DNA of 64,000 nucleotides from RGIG3159 sp034927685 (GTDB taxonomy: Bacteria; Bacillota; Clostridia; Oscillospirales; Oscillospiraceae), in assembly GCA_034927685.1 (NCBI GenBank), contig JAYFPO010000014.1, positions 1 through 64,000 on the forward strand, given 5' to 3'. Of the stretch, positions 1-8,037 are shown piece after piece. The position numbers and the translations under genes are program-made. Each line of letters starts with the position of its first letter. The first letter of the stretch is position 1. The notes beneath the pieces were generated by a model. That model had not been told where the DNA came from. It saw nothing but the letters and a program-made list of their open reading frames with translations, and searched no databases.

Positions 1-23
1 CCTGGCACCCCCCCGCCTCCTCA

Positions 24-53
24 TGCTATAATGACGTAAGTACACAGGAGGGC
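24..53 (+). promoter_or_regulatory. Extended -10 promoter and ribosome site of the first gene
   Basis: TATAAT at 27-32 is preceded by TG one base upstream, forming an extended -10. A recognisable -35 would lie at or beyond the window edge. AGGAGGG around 47-53 is a strong ribosome site for the ATG at 61. Confidence 0.55.
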
Positions 54-60
54 AAACGCC

Positions 61-585
61 ATGAAGAAACGGACGTTCCGCATATGTTTCCCCTGGGACT
101 ATCAAAAAGAGTTGAAAACCGTCAACGAACGGTCGAAGGCGGGCTTCCATCTGATCCGGTCCTCCTTCTTTTGGAAGCTGGAGGAGCAGGATGGCTCTGT
201 CCAGTACCGCTACCTTGTGGACTGCGCGGAGGCGGGAAGCTTCACGGAACTGCTCTATGAAAAGCAGGGCTGGGAGCTTTGCTGCAGACAGGGTAAGCTG
301 CTCTTCTTCCGGAAGCGCTGCGAAGAGGACCGTCAGGAGACGGAATATGAGATCCACGGCGACGAGCGCCACGCCATCGCTGACTGCTTCCACCGGCGCA
401 TCAAGCCGCTGGATCTGCTGCGCAATCTTCTGCTGATCCTGGCCGTTGTGCTCGTGCTGATCCCGGGCGACATCACAAACAGTCTGACCCCGCGCATCGC
501 CTGTATCCCGCTGTTTCTCTGCCTGATCCCGGTTAGAATCGCGGAAAACTACCGAAAGGCTCTGGGCGAACAGAATCGAAAATAG
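61..585 (+). CDS. DUF2812-like small membrane protein
   Basis: This 174-residue protein has a soluble N-terminal part of about 110 residues followed by two hydrophobic segments at about 121-138 and 146-161. The N-terminal pattern (FPWDYQKEL..., a GWEL core and FFRK before a charged stretch) resembles DUF2812 proteins. In Bacillota these often sit beside PadR-type regulators, but no such neighbour is visible because the window begins just upstream. The ATG follows AGGAGGG at good spacing. The protein is probably in the cytoplasmic membrane. Its function is unknown, and the family assignment rests on pattern resemblance only. Confidence 0.7.
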   Translation: MKKRTFRICFPWDYQKELKTVNERSKAGFHLIRSSFFWKLEEQDGSVQYRYLVDCAEAGSFTELLYEKQGWELCCRQGKLLFFRKRCEEDRQETEYEIHGDERHAIADCFHRRIKPLDLLRNLLLILAVVLVLIPGDITNSLTPRIACIPLFLCLIPVRIAENYRKALGEQNRK

Positions 586-654
586 CCGCAATCCATCTGA
601 ATCCCTGTCGTGCCGACGGCTGAAATTGGGGTCTCAGGCAGGAAAAGCAAGCAA

Positions 655-690
655 GGACGCGCTGCAAATTTCCCAATTTGCAGCGCGTCC
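655..690. terminator. Bidirectional hairpin between convergent genes
   Basis: A perfect 16-bp stem (655-670 with 675-690) closes a TCCC loop. It lies between the stop of the first gene and the stop of the convergent minus-strand gene. It lacks a long T tract but has T-rich flanks on both sides. It belongs to the group of hairpins with a TGCAA/TTGCA core found repeatedly in this window. Confidence 0.65.
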
Positions 691-694
691 TGCG

Positions 695-1474
695 TTATTG
701 CCGGGCCTCTTCCGGCTCCGGGCGGCGCAGTGTGCGACGCTTACGCGGCTCCGTCAGGAGCTGCCAGAGCGAGGCATACTGAAACAGGGCGTAGGAGAGA
801 AAGGAGAGCGCGTTGGCCAATCCGCCGTCTGCCACAGACATGGCGCTGAAAAAGACGCCGAGCATCGCCGCAAAGACAGTCGCCCGCCGCTGTCCCTGTT
901 CCAGTGCGAAGCTGCTCAGCAAGAAGCTCACGCACATGACCGCAATCATGGCAAACAGCCGGAAGCAGTAATCTGAGATCCGGGGGTCGATACTCCAGCT
1001 TCGGAAATCCGGAATCAGCTTGCAGATCAGACTGACCGTCAACACGGCATAGAGCACAAAGGACGGGCGCTCCCGCCGCAGAATCCGCAGGGTGATCAGG
1101 CCCATACAGACCGCCCCCACAATGCCCAACAGGCCCATCAGCCATTTGGATACGCCGGTCATCGTAAAAAAGCGGACAGCGCTGGCAATCATCAGCAGCA
1201 GCGCCGCCGGAAGCCCCGCCAGAGAAACGTTGGATGGCAAATGATTGGCGGAGAAACCGGGCCGCGGCCGCAGACTCAGTGCCGTCAGCGCGGCAAACAG
1301 CAGCGCCAGAACCGACATCACAATCAGCGGCCAGAGAAAGCTTGCAGAATGTCCCCCATCTGCGTTCAGACTGACCCGCCGTTGGACCAGCCGCAGCACA
1401 AAGGCCAGCGACGACAGCACCAGCGTTACAGCCGCGGCAAATTTACGGCTCGAGAGCTTGCTTTTCATGACCAT
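695..1474 (-). CDS. Polytopic membrane protein of unknown function
   Basis: The protein is about 259 residues and nearly all of it is hydrophobic helix, with roughly seven or eight membrane segments separated by short Arg/Lys-rich loops. The ATG at 1474 follows AAGGGG at proper spacing. An in-frame GTG at 1543 would add 23 polar residues that look non-conserved, so the shorter form is preferred. No catalytic or transport motif is evident and I do not recognise the family. It stands alone between the convergent DUF2812-like gene and the divergent rimP operon. Confidence 0.6.
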   Translation of the reverse strand: MVMKSKLSSRKFAAAVTLVLSSLAFVLRLVQRRVSLNADGGHSASFLWPLIVMSVLALLFAALTALSLRPRPGFSANHLPSNVSLAGLPAALLLMIASAVRFFTMTGVSKWLMGLLGIVGAVCMGLITLRILRRERPSFVLYAVLTVSLICKLIPDFRSWSIDPRISDYCFRLFAMIAVMCVSFLLSSFALEQGQRRATVFAAMLGVFFSAMSVADGGLANALSFLSYALFQYASLWQLLTEPRKRRTLRRPEPEEARQ

Positions 1475-1679
1475 TTTGCCCCTTCCGTTTTTTCTATCTA
1501 ATTGATGGCAACCCAGCGCAATACTCGGATCACGCCTGGCCACGCGCTCCCTTGCATCTCCTCCGTCGTATGCTTCAAAAACGCTCGGGAAAACTCAATG
1601 TATCCCCTGTCCTTTCAGACATCCGGCCAAAAAGCTGCCCGTGCAATTCCACGTATAGAACTGTAGGATATTATCTTAT

Positions 1680-1708
1680 ACTATACCACGTCCATTCCCG
1701 GTTGTAAA
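1680..1708 (-). promoter_or_regulatory. Candidate promoter for the minus-strand membrane protein
   Basis: Read on the minus strand, TTTACA and TATAGT are separated by 17 bp. Transcription would give a leader of about 190 nt before the start codon at 1474. No strong structure was recognised in 1475-1670. Confidence 0.5.
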
Positions 1709-1774
1709 TTCACCTTTTCGCCGTTTTCTGCGGAGATCTTTTGAAAAAAAGGTTGTTTTGCCGCCAAATAGTCC

Positions 1775-1803
1775 TTGCTTTTTTTTACTGTCTCTGTTAT
1801 AAT
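1775..1803 (+). promoter_or_regulatory. Promoter of the rimP-infB operon
   Basis: TTGCTT (1775-1780) and a consensus TATAAT (1798-1803) are 17 bp apart, about 100 bp upstream of the rimP start. This is a typical housekeeping promoter. Confidence 0.75.
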
Positions 1804-1826
1804 CATTAAGAATTAACGTAATGTTT

Positions 1827-1856
1827 GACTGGAGGCTGGGGTATTCCCCAGTCTTT
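1827..1856 (+). promoter_or_regulatory. Short GC-rich hairpin in the rimP leader
   Basis: CTGGGG (1836-1841), loop TATT and CCCCAG (1846-1851) form a hairpin just after the expected transcription start. It is followed by a weak T-rich stretch. GACTGG (1827-1832) can compete for the same 3' arm. Hairpins at this place are, as I recall, common before rimP in Bacillota, but I cannot assign a known RNA family. Confidence 0.45.
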
Positions 1857-1900
1857 CTTGTTGAATGACCCATTTTCCGCGGCAGCGTGTGAGGTGTACA

Positions 1901-2353
1901 ATGAAGATTACGGAGATTATTTGGCAATTGGCCCAACCCGCAGCGGAGGCTCAGGGCTGCACCATCTGGGACGTGGAATATGTCCGGGAAGGCGCGGAAT
2001 GGTTCCTGCGGATTACTCTCGACAAGGACGGCGGCGTGGATATCGCGGACTGCGAAGCGGTTTCCCGTGCCATGGATCCCATTCTGGACGAGAAGGACCC
2101 GCTTCCCTCCAGCTATACCTTCGAGGTATGCAGCGCGGGACTTGAGCGCGCGCTGAAACGACCCGGCGATTTTCAGAAATTCATGGGCAGCGACGTGCTG
2201 GTCCGCCTCTACTGCTCCCGGGAAGGACGGAAGGAATTCGCCGGCGTCCTGCGCGGCTACGAGGATGGCCGCGTGACCGTCGACTGCGGTCAGACGTCCT
2301 ATACATTTGAAAAAAATGAAGTCGCGCTGGTGCGGCTTCGCGTGACATTTTAA
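1901..2353 (+). CDS. rimP: Ribosome maturation factor RimP
   Basis: RimP assists late assembly of the 30S subunit. The 150-residue product matches the usual family length and has the N-terminal WDVEYV...WFLRITLDKDGGVD region followed by VSRAMDPILDE and the SAGLERAL motif. The C-terminal SH3-like part ends at 2353. The ATG at 1901 is chosen because GAGGTG lies five bases upstream; the in-frame ATG at 1865 has no such site. It is the first gene of the operon and is followed 17 nt later by nusA, the conserved order in Bacillota. Confidence 0.93.
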   Translation: MKITEIIWQLAQPAAEAQGCTIWDVEYVREGAEWFLRITLDKDGGVDIADCEAVSRAMDPILDEKDPLPSSYTFEVCSAGLERALKRPGDFQKFMGSDVLVRLYCSREGRKEFAGVLRGYEDGRVTVDCGQTSYTFEKNEVALVRLRVTF

Positions 2354-2370
2354 TTCAGGAGGAGACAACC

Positions 2371-3486
2371 ATGAACGCCGAAATTTATGCGGCTCTCGCG
2401 CAGCTGGAGAAGGAGCGCGGTATCCCCCAGTCCTACATGATGGAAAAAATCACGCAGGCACTGGTGGCCGCATACAAAAAAGACAAAGACGGATATACTG
2501 ACAATGTGTTTGTGGAATTGACCGATAAGGACATGCGGATGTATGTCCAGAAGGAGGTCGTGGAGGATGTCATCAGCCCCACCACGGAGATCTCTCTGGA
2601 CGAAGCCCGTAAGAACAACAGCCGCTGCGAACTCGGCGATCTGGTCAACGTAGACGTCAAGACGCAAAACTTTGGCCGCATCGCCGCCCAGACTGCCAAG
2701 CAGGTCATCATTCAGGGCATCCGCGAGGCGGAGCGCGGCATGGTGTTCGATAGCTTCTCCTCGAAAGAGCACGAGATTCTGACCGGCACGGTGCTGCGCA
2801 TTGAACCCCAGTCCGGTGATATGACGGTCCGCATCGGCACCGGCTGCGACCGGACCGACGCCTATCTGGCCGCCGGCGAGCAGGTCCGCACGGAATCCTT
2901 CCACGAGGGCGACCTGGTCCGCGTTTACGTCGTCGAGGTGCGCCGCTCCTCCCGCGGCCCCCAGGTCATCGTCTCCCGGACCCATCCCGGTCTGGTCAAG
3001 CGACTCTTTGAGCTGAACGTGCCGGAAATCGAAAGCGGCCTTGTGGAAATCAAGTCCGTAGCCCGCGAGGCCGGTTCCAGAACCAAGCTGGCCGTCCGCG
3101 CTACAGAGGCGAATATCGATCCCGTGGGCGCCTGCGTCGGCCCCAGAGGCGGCCGCGTCGGCGCTGTGGTGGAGGAACTTCGGGGCGAAAAAATGGACAT
3201 CGTGGTCTGGGCCGAGGATCCGGCCGAGTTTGTCGCGTCCGCTCTGTCCCCGGCCGACGTGATTTCCGTGTCCATGCTGGCGGGTACCAAGGCCTGCCGG
3301 GTCATCGTGCCCGACGACCAACTCTCCCTCGCCATCGGCAAGGAGGGCCAAAATGCCCGGCTGGCAGCCCGCCTGACCGGCTGCAAGATCGATATCAAGC
3401 CCGCTTCCCAGCAAGAAGCGGCGGAAGCAGCGGAAGCGGCGGAAGCGGCAGAGGCAGCGGAAGCGGCCCCGGCTGTCGTAGACTGA
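2371..3486 (+). CDS. nusA: Transcription termination/antitermination factor NusA
   Basis: NusA binds RNA polymerase and nascent RNA and modulates pausing, termination and antitermination. The 371 residues contain the N-terminal polymerase-binding domain (about 1-125), an S1 domain (about 130-200, with VYVVEVRRSSRGPQ following) and two KH domains, including VGACVGPRGGRV and IGKEGQNARLAARLTG. The length is normal for Bacillota NusA, which lacks the C-terminal repeats of enterobacteria. AGGAGG precedes the ATG. The last 25 residues are an unusual Ala/Glu repeat tail. Confidence 0.95.
   Translation: MNAEIYAALAQLEKERGIPQSYMMEKITQALVAAYKKDKDGYTDNVFVELTDKDMRMYVQKEVVEDVISPTTEISLDEARKNNSRCELGDLVNVDVKTQNFGRIAAQTAKQVIIQGIREAERGMVFDSFSSKEHEILTGTVLRIEPQSGDMTVRIGTGCDRTDAYLAAGEQVRTESFHEGDLVRVYVVEVRRSSRGPQVIVSRTHPGLVKRLFELNVPEIESGLVEIKSVAREAGSRTKLAVRATEANIDPVGACVGPRGGRVGAVVEELRGEKMDIVVWAEDPAEFVASALSPADVISVSMLAGTKACRVIVPDDQLSLAIGKEGQNARLAARLTGCKIDIKPASQQEAAEAAEAAEAAEAAEAAPAVVD
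3415..3468 (+). repeat. 9-bp coding repeat: Glu-Ala-Ala x6 tail of NusA
   Basis: Six consecutive copies of a 9-bp unit (GAA/GAG GCN GCN) encode Glu-Ala-Ala repeats at the NusA C-terminus. Codons vary slightly between copies. Such arrays can change length by slippage. Confidence 0.85.
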
Positions 3487-3503
3487 GCGCGGGAGGTACG
3501 CGT

Positions 3504-3773
3504 ATGCCGAAGAAGATCCCTTTGCGCCAATGCGTCGGCTGCCGGGAAATGAAGCCAAAAAATCAACTGGTTCGGGTCGTCCGTTCACCGGAGGGGCAGA
3601 TATCTCTGGACTTCCGTGGGAAGGCGCCCGGGCGCGGCGCCTATGTCTGCCCGAACGCGGAATGCCTGAAAAAAGCGGGAAAATCCCACGGGCTGGACCG
3701 CGCACTGGACACTGCGATTCCGCCGGAAGTCTACGAGACGCTGGCGGAAAGGATGAAGGAACATGGAGAATAA
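3504..3773 (+). CDS. rnpM: RNase P modulator RnpM (YlxR family, DUF448)
   Basis: This 89-residue basic protein belongs to the YlxR family always found between nusA and infB in Bacillota. The visible signatures are RQCVGCREMKPKNQLVRVV near the N-terminus and GRGAYVC in the middle. YlxR has been reported to bind RNase P RNA and modulate its activity, hence the name RnpM. The ATG follows GGGAGGT. The 3' end overlaps ylxQ by 11 nt, suggesting coupled translation. Confidence 0.9.
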   Translation: MPKKIPLRQCVGCREMKPKNQLVRVVRSPEGQISLDFRGKAPGRGAYVCPNAECLKKAGKSHGLDRALDTAIPPEVYETLAERMKEHGE

Positions 3774-4188
3774 AGCACTCGGGCTGTTATCGCTCGCCCG
3801 AAAGGGACGCAAGTTGGAGGCCGGCGAGGAGCCCGTCGGTATGGCCTGCCGGGCGCAGCGCGCCAGGCTGGTGCTGCTGGCCGGAGACGCCTCCGAGCAC
3901 ACGGTGCGGCGGGTGCAGAGCTACGTGTCCGGCACCAACCAACCCTGGCTGCAGCTCTCCTGCTCCAAGGCGGAGCTGGGCGCAGCCATCGGCCGGAGCG
4001 ATTGTGCCATGGCCGCCCTGACGGATGTCCGTCTGGCGCTGGCCTTTGTGAATGCGCTGGGTGAACCGGAACGCTACGCCGCCCTGCTGGTGGATCTGGA
4101 GGCCCGCTCTCTTCGCGTCGCGCAGCGGCAGCGGGAGGAACGAAACCACCAGCGCAACATCCGACGTGGAGAAAAGAAAAAGAAATGA
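3763..4188 (+). CDS. ylxQ: L7Ae/L30e-family RNA-binding protein YlxQ
   Basis: The 141-residue protein has the L7Ae-like fold pattern: LGLLSLARKGRKLEAGEEPV at the start, then ARLVLLAGDAS and a hydrophobic C-terminal half. It ends in a very basic tail (RRGEKKKK). YlxQ proteins are thought to bind kink-turn RNA, but their cellular role is not settled. The start overlaps rnpM. A structured 117-nt gap then separates it from infB. Confidence 0.85.
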   Translation: MENKALGLLSLARKGRKLEAGEEPVGMACRAQRARLVLLAGDASEHTVRRVQSYVSGTNQPWLQLSCSKAELGAAIGRSDCAMAALTDVRLALAFVNALGEPERYAALLVDLEARSLRVAQRQREERNHQRNIRRGEKKKK

Positions 4189-4208
4189 GTTAAGTTGTTT
4201 ATGACGGC

Positions 4209-4298
4209 TCCGGCCGTATTGGAAGTGCGCGGTTCTGAATGGGCCGCGCGGCCAAAGACGCGCTTCGGTGCGTAATGCGGCCGGAAGTTTTTGGAGGT
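4209..4298 (+). ncRNA. Three-way-junction RNA leader in front of infB
   Basis: The gap between ylxQ and infB folds into a compact structure. An outer 12-bp stem joins 4209-4220 to 4274-4285, with one G-U pair. Inside are a hairpin of GCGCGG/CCGCGC (4227-4232 with 4244-4249) and a hairpin of ACGCGC and GTGCGT closed by a UUCG tetraloop (4258-4273). The second inner hairpin abuts the outer stem without spacer. The infB ribosome site GGAGGT (4293-4298) starts eight bases after the outer stem. No known RNA family is recognised. Confidence 0.6.
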
Positions 4299-4305
4299 GG
4301 CTATA

Positions 4306-6654
4306 TTGAATAGTTTTAATAAGTATCGGGTCCGGGATGTTGCCAGGGACTTCGACATGACAACCAAGGAAATCACCGAGATTGTCGCGATGTTCTTCGA
4401 ACGGCCCAAGAGCAACATGCAGGTCCTGGAGGATGCGCAGCTCAATGTGCTGTTTGAGTATATCACGCAGCACCGTCAGATTGATTCGCTGGAGCAGGTC
4501 TTTGCCACAGCGGCGCTGCCGCAGAAGGCCGCGCCGGCTCCTGCCGCGCCGGTCCGGGAAGTAGCGCAGCCCGTCGCCTCCACCGCCAATACCCCGCCGC
4601 AGCCGCTGCAGCCGCAGAATACCCAACCACGTCCGCAGCAGACGCAGAATGCCGCCGCGCCAGAACGGAAGCGGGAGCGCCGCGTTGTCGACACCAGTGC
4701 CGTGACGGTCAACACCGCCCGCTTTGACGACCATGTGGATAAGCTGGTCTCCGAGCGGATGCAGAATGTATCCGGCGGAAAACAGAGAATCGGCGGAAAA
4801 AATAAGCCGAATGTGAAAAAGCGCGGCCCCTTCAGCAGCAAATTGCGCAACGAGGAGCAGGAGAAGATGCGCCGCCTCCATCTGGAAGTCGCGAAAAAGG
4901 CCCAGTTGGTCGTGAAAATTCCCGATGAGATCACCGTCGGTGAGCTGGCCTCCCGCATGAAGAAGACGGCCAGCGAGGTCATCAAGCGCCTTCTGAAAAA
5001 CGGCGTCATGGCCGCGATCAATCAGACGATCGACTTCGACACCGCGGAGTTTGTAGCCACGGAGCTGGGCTGCAAAGTGGAAAAAGAGGTTGTCGTCACC
5101 ATCGAAGAAAAGCTGTTCGACGACCACCAGGATACCGCCGACGAGCTGCAGCCCCGTCCCCCTGTCGTCGTGGTCATGGGCCACGTCGACCACGGCAAGA
5201 CCAGCCTGCTGGATGCTGTGCGGAATACCAATGTCGTCTCCGGCGAGGCTGGCGGCATCACGCAGCACATCGGCGCTTACACCGTGCAGATTAGCGGGAA
5301 ACCCATCACCTTCCTGGATACCCCGGGCCACGCCGCCTTCACGGAGATGCGTGCCCGCGGCGCCATGTGTACGGATATTGCCATTCTGGTGGTGGCTGCC
5401 GACGACGGTATCATGCCCCAGACCGTTGAGGCCATCAACCACGCCAAAGCGGCGAACATCCCCATCATCGTCGCCGTCAATAAAATGGATAAGCCGGGCG
5501 CCAATCCCGACCGGATTCTGACCCAGCTCACCGAGCACGGCCTGACTCCGGCAGACTGGGGCGGCGAGACCGAGGTTTGCCGCATCTCCGCCAAAACCGG
5601 CATGGGCATCGACGACCTTCTTGAAGTGGTCACGCTGACCGCCGAAATTGCCGAGCTGAAGGCCAACCCCAACCGTGCCGCCAAGGGCACCGTCATCGAG
5701 GCCCGTCTGGATAAGTCCCGCGGTCCCATCGCCACCCTGCTGGTGCAGAACGGCACCCTGCGTCACGGCGATACCATCATTGCCGGCACGGCCGTGGGCC
5801 GTGTCCGTGTCATGGTAGATGACAAGGGCAATCAGGTACTGTCCGCCGGTCCCTCCGTCCCTGTGGAGATCACTGGCCTGGCCGATGTCCCCGCGCCGGG
5901 CGATGACTTTGCCTCTGTCGAGGACGAGCGCATGGCCCGCCAACTGGTCGAGCAGCGGAAACAGAAAATCAAGGACGATCTCAACAAGCAAAGCCAGAAG
6001 GTCACGCTCGACAACCTCTTCGCAAAGATGCAGGAGGGCGAAATGAAGGAGCTGAATCTGATCGTCAAGGCAGACGTCCAGGGCTCCGCTGAGGCCGTCA
6101 AGGCATCCCTCGACAAGCTCTCAAACGACGAGGTCCGCGTCAAGGTCATCCACACCGGTGTCGGCGCGATCAACGAATCCGATATTCTGCTGGCCTCCAC
6201 GGCTGGCGCCATTATCGTCGGCTTCAACGTGCGCCCCAACGACGCTGCTGCGGTCGCCGCCAAGCGCGACAACGTGGATCTGCGGATGTACCGCGTCATC
6301 TACGACGCGATCAACGAAATTGAAGCCGCCATGAAGGGCATGCTCTCCCCCACCTTCAAGGAGGTTATCTACGGTCACGCCGAGGTGCGCATGACCTACA
6401 AGGTCTCCTCCGTCGGCACCATTGCCGGCTGTTACGTCAAGGACGGCAAGGTCACGCGAGACGCCAGGGTCCGCATTCTGCGGGACAACATCGTCATTCA
6501 CGAGAGTACCATCGGCTCTCTCCAGCGCTTTAAGGACTCCGCCAAGGAGGTCCAGGCGGGCTTCGAGTGCGGCGTGTCCATCGACAGATACAACGACATT
6601 AAGGAAGGCGATATCTTCGAATGCTTCGGCATGGAAGAGATCAAGCCGCAATAA
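4306..6654 (+). CDS. infB: Translation initiation factor IF-2 (TTG start)
   Basis: IF-2 is the GTPase that places initiator tRNA on the 30S subunit and drives subunit joining. The 782-residue protein has an N-terminal IF2N domain (VRDVARDFDM), a Pro/Ala/Gln-rich linker (about 70-125), a second IF2N region, and the G domain with G1 GHVDHGKTS, G3 DTPGHAAF and G4 NKMD. The C-terminal IF2 domains follow. GGAGGT at 4293-4298 places initiation at TTG 4306. An upstream in-frame TTG at 4291 overlaps that site and is unlikely. A structured RNA lies directly upstream. Confidence 0.93.
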   Translation: MNSFNKYRVRDVARDFDMTTKEITEIVAMFFERPKSNMQVLEDAQLNVLFEYITQHRQIDSLEQVFATAALPQKAAPAPAAPVREVAQPVASTANTPPQPLQPQNTQPRPQQTQNAAAPERKRERRVVDTSAVTVNTARFDDHVDKLVSERMQNVSGGKQRIGGKNKPNVKKRGPFSSKLRNEEQEKMRRLHLEVAKKAQLVVKIPDEITVGELASRMKKTASEVIKRLLKNGVMAAINQTIDFDTAEFVATELGCKVEKEVVVTIEEKLFDDHQDTADELQPRPPVVVVMGHVDHGKTSLLDAVRNTNVVSGEAGGITQHIGAYTVQISGKPITFLDTPGHAAFTEMRARGAMCTDIAILVVAADDGIMPQTVEAINHAKAANIPIIVAVNKMDKPGANPDRILTQLTEHGLTPADWGGETEVCRISAKTGMGIDDLLEVVTLTAEIAELKANPNRAAKGTVIEARLDKSRGPIATLLVQNGTLRHGDTIIAGTAVGRVRVMVDDKGNQVLSAGPSVPVEITGLADVPAPGDDFASVEDERMARQLVEQRKQKIKDDLNKQSQKVTLDNLFAKMQEGEMKELNLIVKADVQGSAEAVKASLDKLSNDEVRVKVIHTGVGAINESDILLASTAGAIIVGFNVRPNDAAAVAAKRDNVDLRMYRVIYDAINEIEAAMKGMLSPTFKEVIYGHAEVRMTYKVSSVGTIAGCYVKDGKVTRDARVRILRDNIVIHESTIGSLQRFKDSAKEVQAGFECGVSIDRYNDIKEGDIFECFGMEEIKPQ

Positions 6655-6660
6655 CAGCTC

Positions 6661-6689
6661 GGTATGGCGTGCCTGCGGCGCGCCATACC
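6661..6689 (+). other. Hairpin between infB and rbfA
   Basis: GGTATGGCG (6661-6669) pairs perfectly with CGCCATACC (6681-6689) around a GC-rich loop, six bases after the infB stop. No T tract follows, so it may act in mRNA processing or stability rather than in termination. Confidence 0.5.
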
Positions 6690-6717
6690 GCTTGGAACAA
6701 CACAGGAGGCAACCGCC

Positions 6718-7083
6718 ATGTCACAAAACCGAATTGGGCGCATCAACGAGGAGATGCAGCGGGAGTTGTCCGCCTTGATCCGCAGTCTGAAGGACCCGCG
6801 GGTGCAGGAGTCCATGATCTCCATTACCAGCGTGGATACCTCGGGCGACCTTCGGTACGCCAAGGTCTATGTCAGCGTTTTAGAGCAGGAGCACGGCAGA
6901 GAGGTCCTGAAGGGGCTCAAGTCTGCGGGCGGTTTTCTGCGCCGAGAGCTTAGCAGCAGGATGCAGCTTCGCTATACCCCGGAGCTTCTGTTCGTTCTGG
7001 ACGACTCCATCTCCAAGGGCGCGGAGATGTTCGCTTTGTTAAACTCTCTGCATATCGAAAAGGACGGAGAAGACGATGCATGA
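6718..7083 (+). CDS. rbfA: Ribosome-binding factor A
   Basis: RbfA binds the 30S subunit and is needed for 16S rRNA maturation and cold adaptation. The 121-residue product has the usual length and the KH-like fold pattern: RIGRINEEMQREL at the N-terminus, DPRV...SITSVDTSGDLRYAKVYVSV, and RMQLRYTPELLFVLDDS near the end. The ATG at 6718 follows AGGAGG; the upstream in-frame ATG at 6664 falls in an intergenic hairpin and is rejected. The 3' end overlaps nrnA by 8 nt. Confidence 0.93.
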   Translation: MSQNRIGRINEEMQRELSALIRSLKDPRVQESMISITSVDTSGDLRYAKVYVSVLEQEHGREVLKGLKSAGGFLRRELSSRMQLRYTPELLFVLDDSISKGAEMFALLNSLHIEKDGEDDA

Positions 7084-8026
7084 GCTGACCATCCCTGCCA
7101 TGGCAGCGGCGCTGAAAGCCGGAGACTGCTACACCATTCTGACCCACCGGCGCCCCGACGGCGACACCGTCGGCTGCGCCATTGCCCTGTGCCGCGGTCT
7201 TCGCAAGCTTGGCAAAACCGCCGCTATCTGGGAAAACCCCCAGTTTACCCCCCGCTATCTTCCCTATCTGTCCGGTCTGACCACAGATGCGGTTCAGGGA
7301 ACCGTCGTCGCCGTGGACGTGGCGTCCGAGGGGCTGTTTCCCCTGGGCTTTTCCGGCCGCGTGGATCTCTGCATCGACCACCACGCCTCCAACACCCGCT
7401 ATGCCGACGGCGTACTGGTGGAGGGCGGACGGGCAGCCTGCGGAGAGATTCTCTTCGAGCTGCTGCTCTGTCTGGGCACGCAGCCGGACAAAGATATCGC
7501 CGACGCGCTCTACATCGCCATCTCTACGGACACCGGCTGCTTCCGCTACTCCAACACGACCGGCGGAACCCTGCGCACCGCCGCTTCTCTGATGGAATGG
7601 GGCGCGGACACGGTTACGCTGAATCGCATTCTCTTTGAGCTGAAAACCCGCGCCCGCCTGCTGCTGGACGCCTACCTCGCCGAGCACCTGACCGTATACG
7701 CGGGCGGAAAGATTGGCATCTGTATCCTCCCGGAGCAGGAAAGGCTGTGCCTCGGTGCGTCAGAGGACGACGCCGACGCCATAGCGGGCTTCGCACGGAA
7801 TCTGGAGGGCGTGGAGATCGGCGTCATGCTGCGGGATCTGCCGGGAAACCAGTGCAAAATCTCTATGCGCACCGACTGCCGTCGCTTTGACGCCTCAAAA
7901 ATCTGCCAGCTTCTGGGCGGCGGCGGCCACAGCGCCGCGGCGGGCGCCACGGTGTCCGGCACTCTGGAGGAGGGCCGCGCCATCATCCTCCGCACCATCG
8001 CGGGGGCCACTGGCCTCACACCCTAA
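7076..8026 (+). CDS. nrnA: DHH/DHHA1 phosphoesterase, NrnA-type oligoribonuclease/pAp phosphatase
   Basis: NrnA-type enzymes degrade short RNA oligomers and dephosphorylate pAp. The 316-residue protein shows the DHH-domain motifs THRRPDGDTVG, VDVASEG and IDHHASN, and the C-terminal DHHA1 signature GGGGHSAAAG. The length is standard. It overlaps rbfA and lies 11 nt before truB, the common Bacillota order rbfA-nrnA-truB-ribF. Which of the two activities dominates cannot be read from sequence. Confidence 0.9.
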   Translation: MHELTIPAMAAALKAGDCYTILTHRRPDGDTVGCAIALCRGLRKLGKTAAIWENPQFTPRYLPYLSGLTTDAVQGTVVAVDVASEGLFPLGFSGRVDLCIDHHASNTRYADGVLVEGGRAACGEILFELLLCLGTQPDKDIADALYIAISTDTGCFRYSNTTGGTLRTAASLMEWGADTVTLNRILFELKTRARLLLDAYLAEHLTVYAGGKIGICILPEQERLCLGASEDDADAIAGFARNLEGVEIGVMLRDLPGNQCKISMRTDCRRFDASKICQLLGGGGHSAAAGATVSGTLEEGRAIILRTIAGATGLTP

Positions 8027-8037
8027 GGAGGGGCGCC

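Noticed and set aside
3787..5991. A 734-codon minus-strand frame opposite ylxQ and infB
   Set aside because: It is the shadow of two well-supported genes and crosses the structured leader between them.
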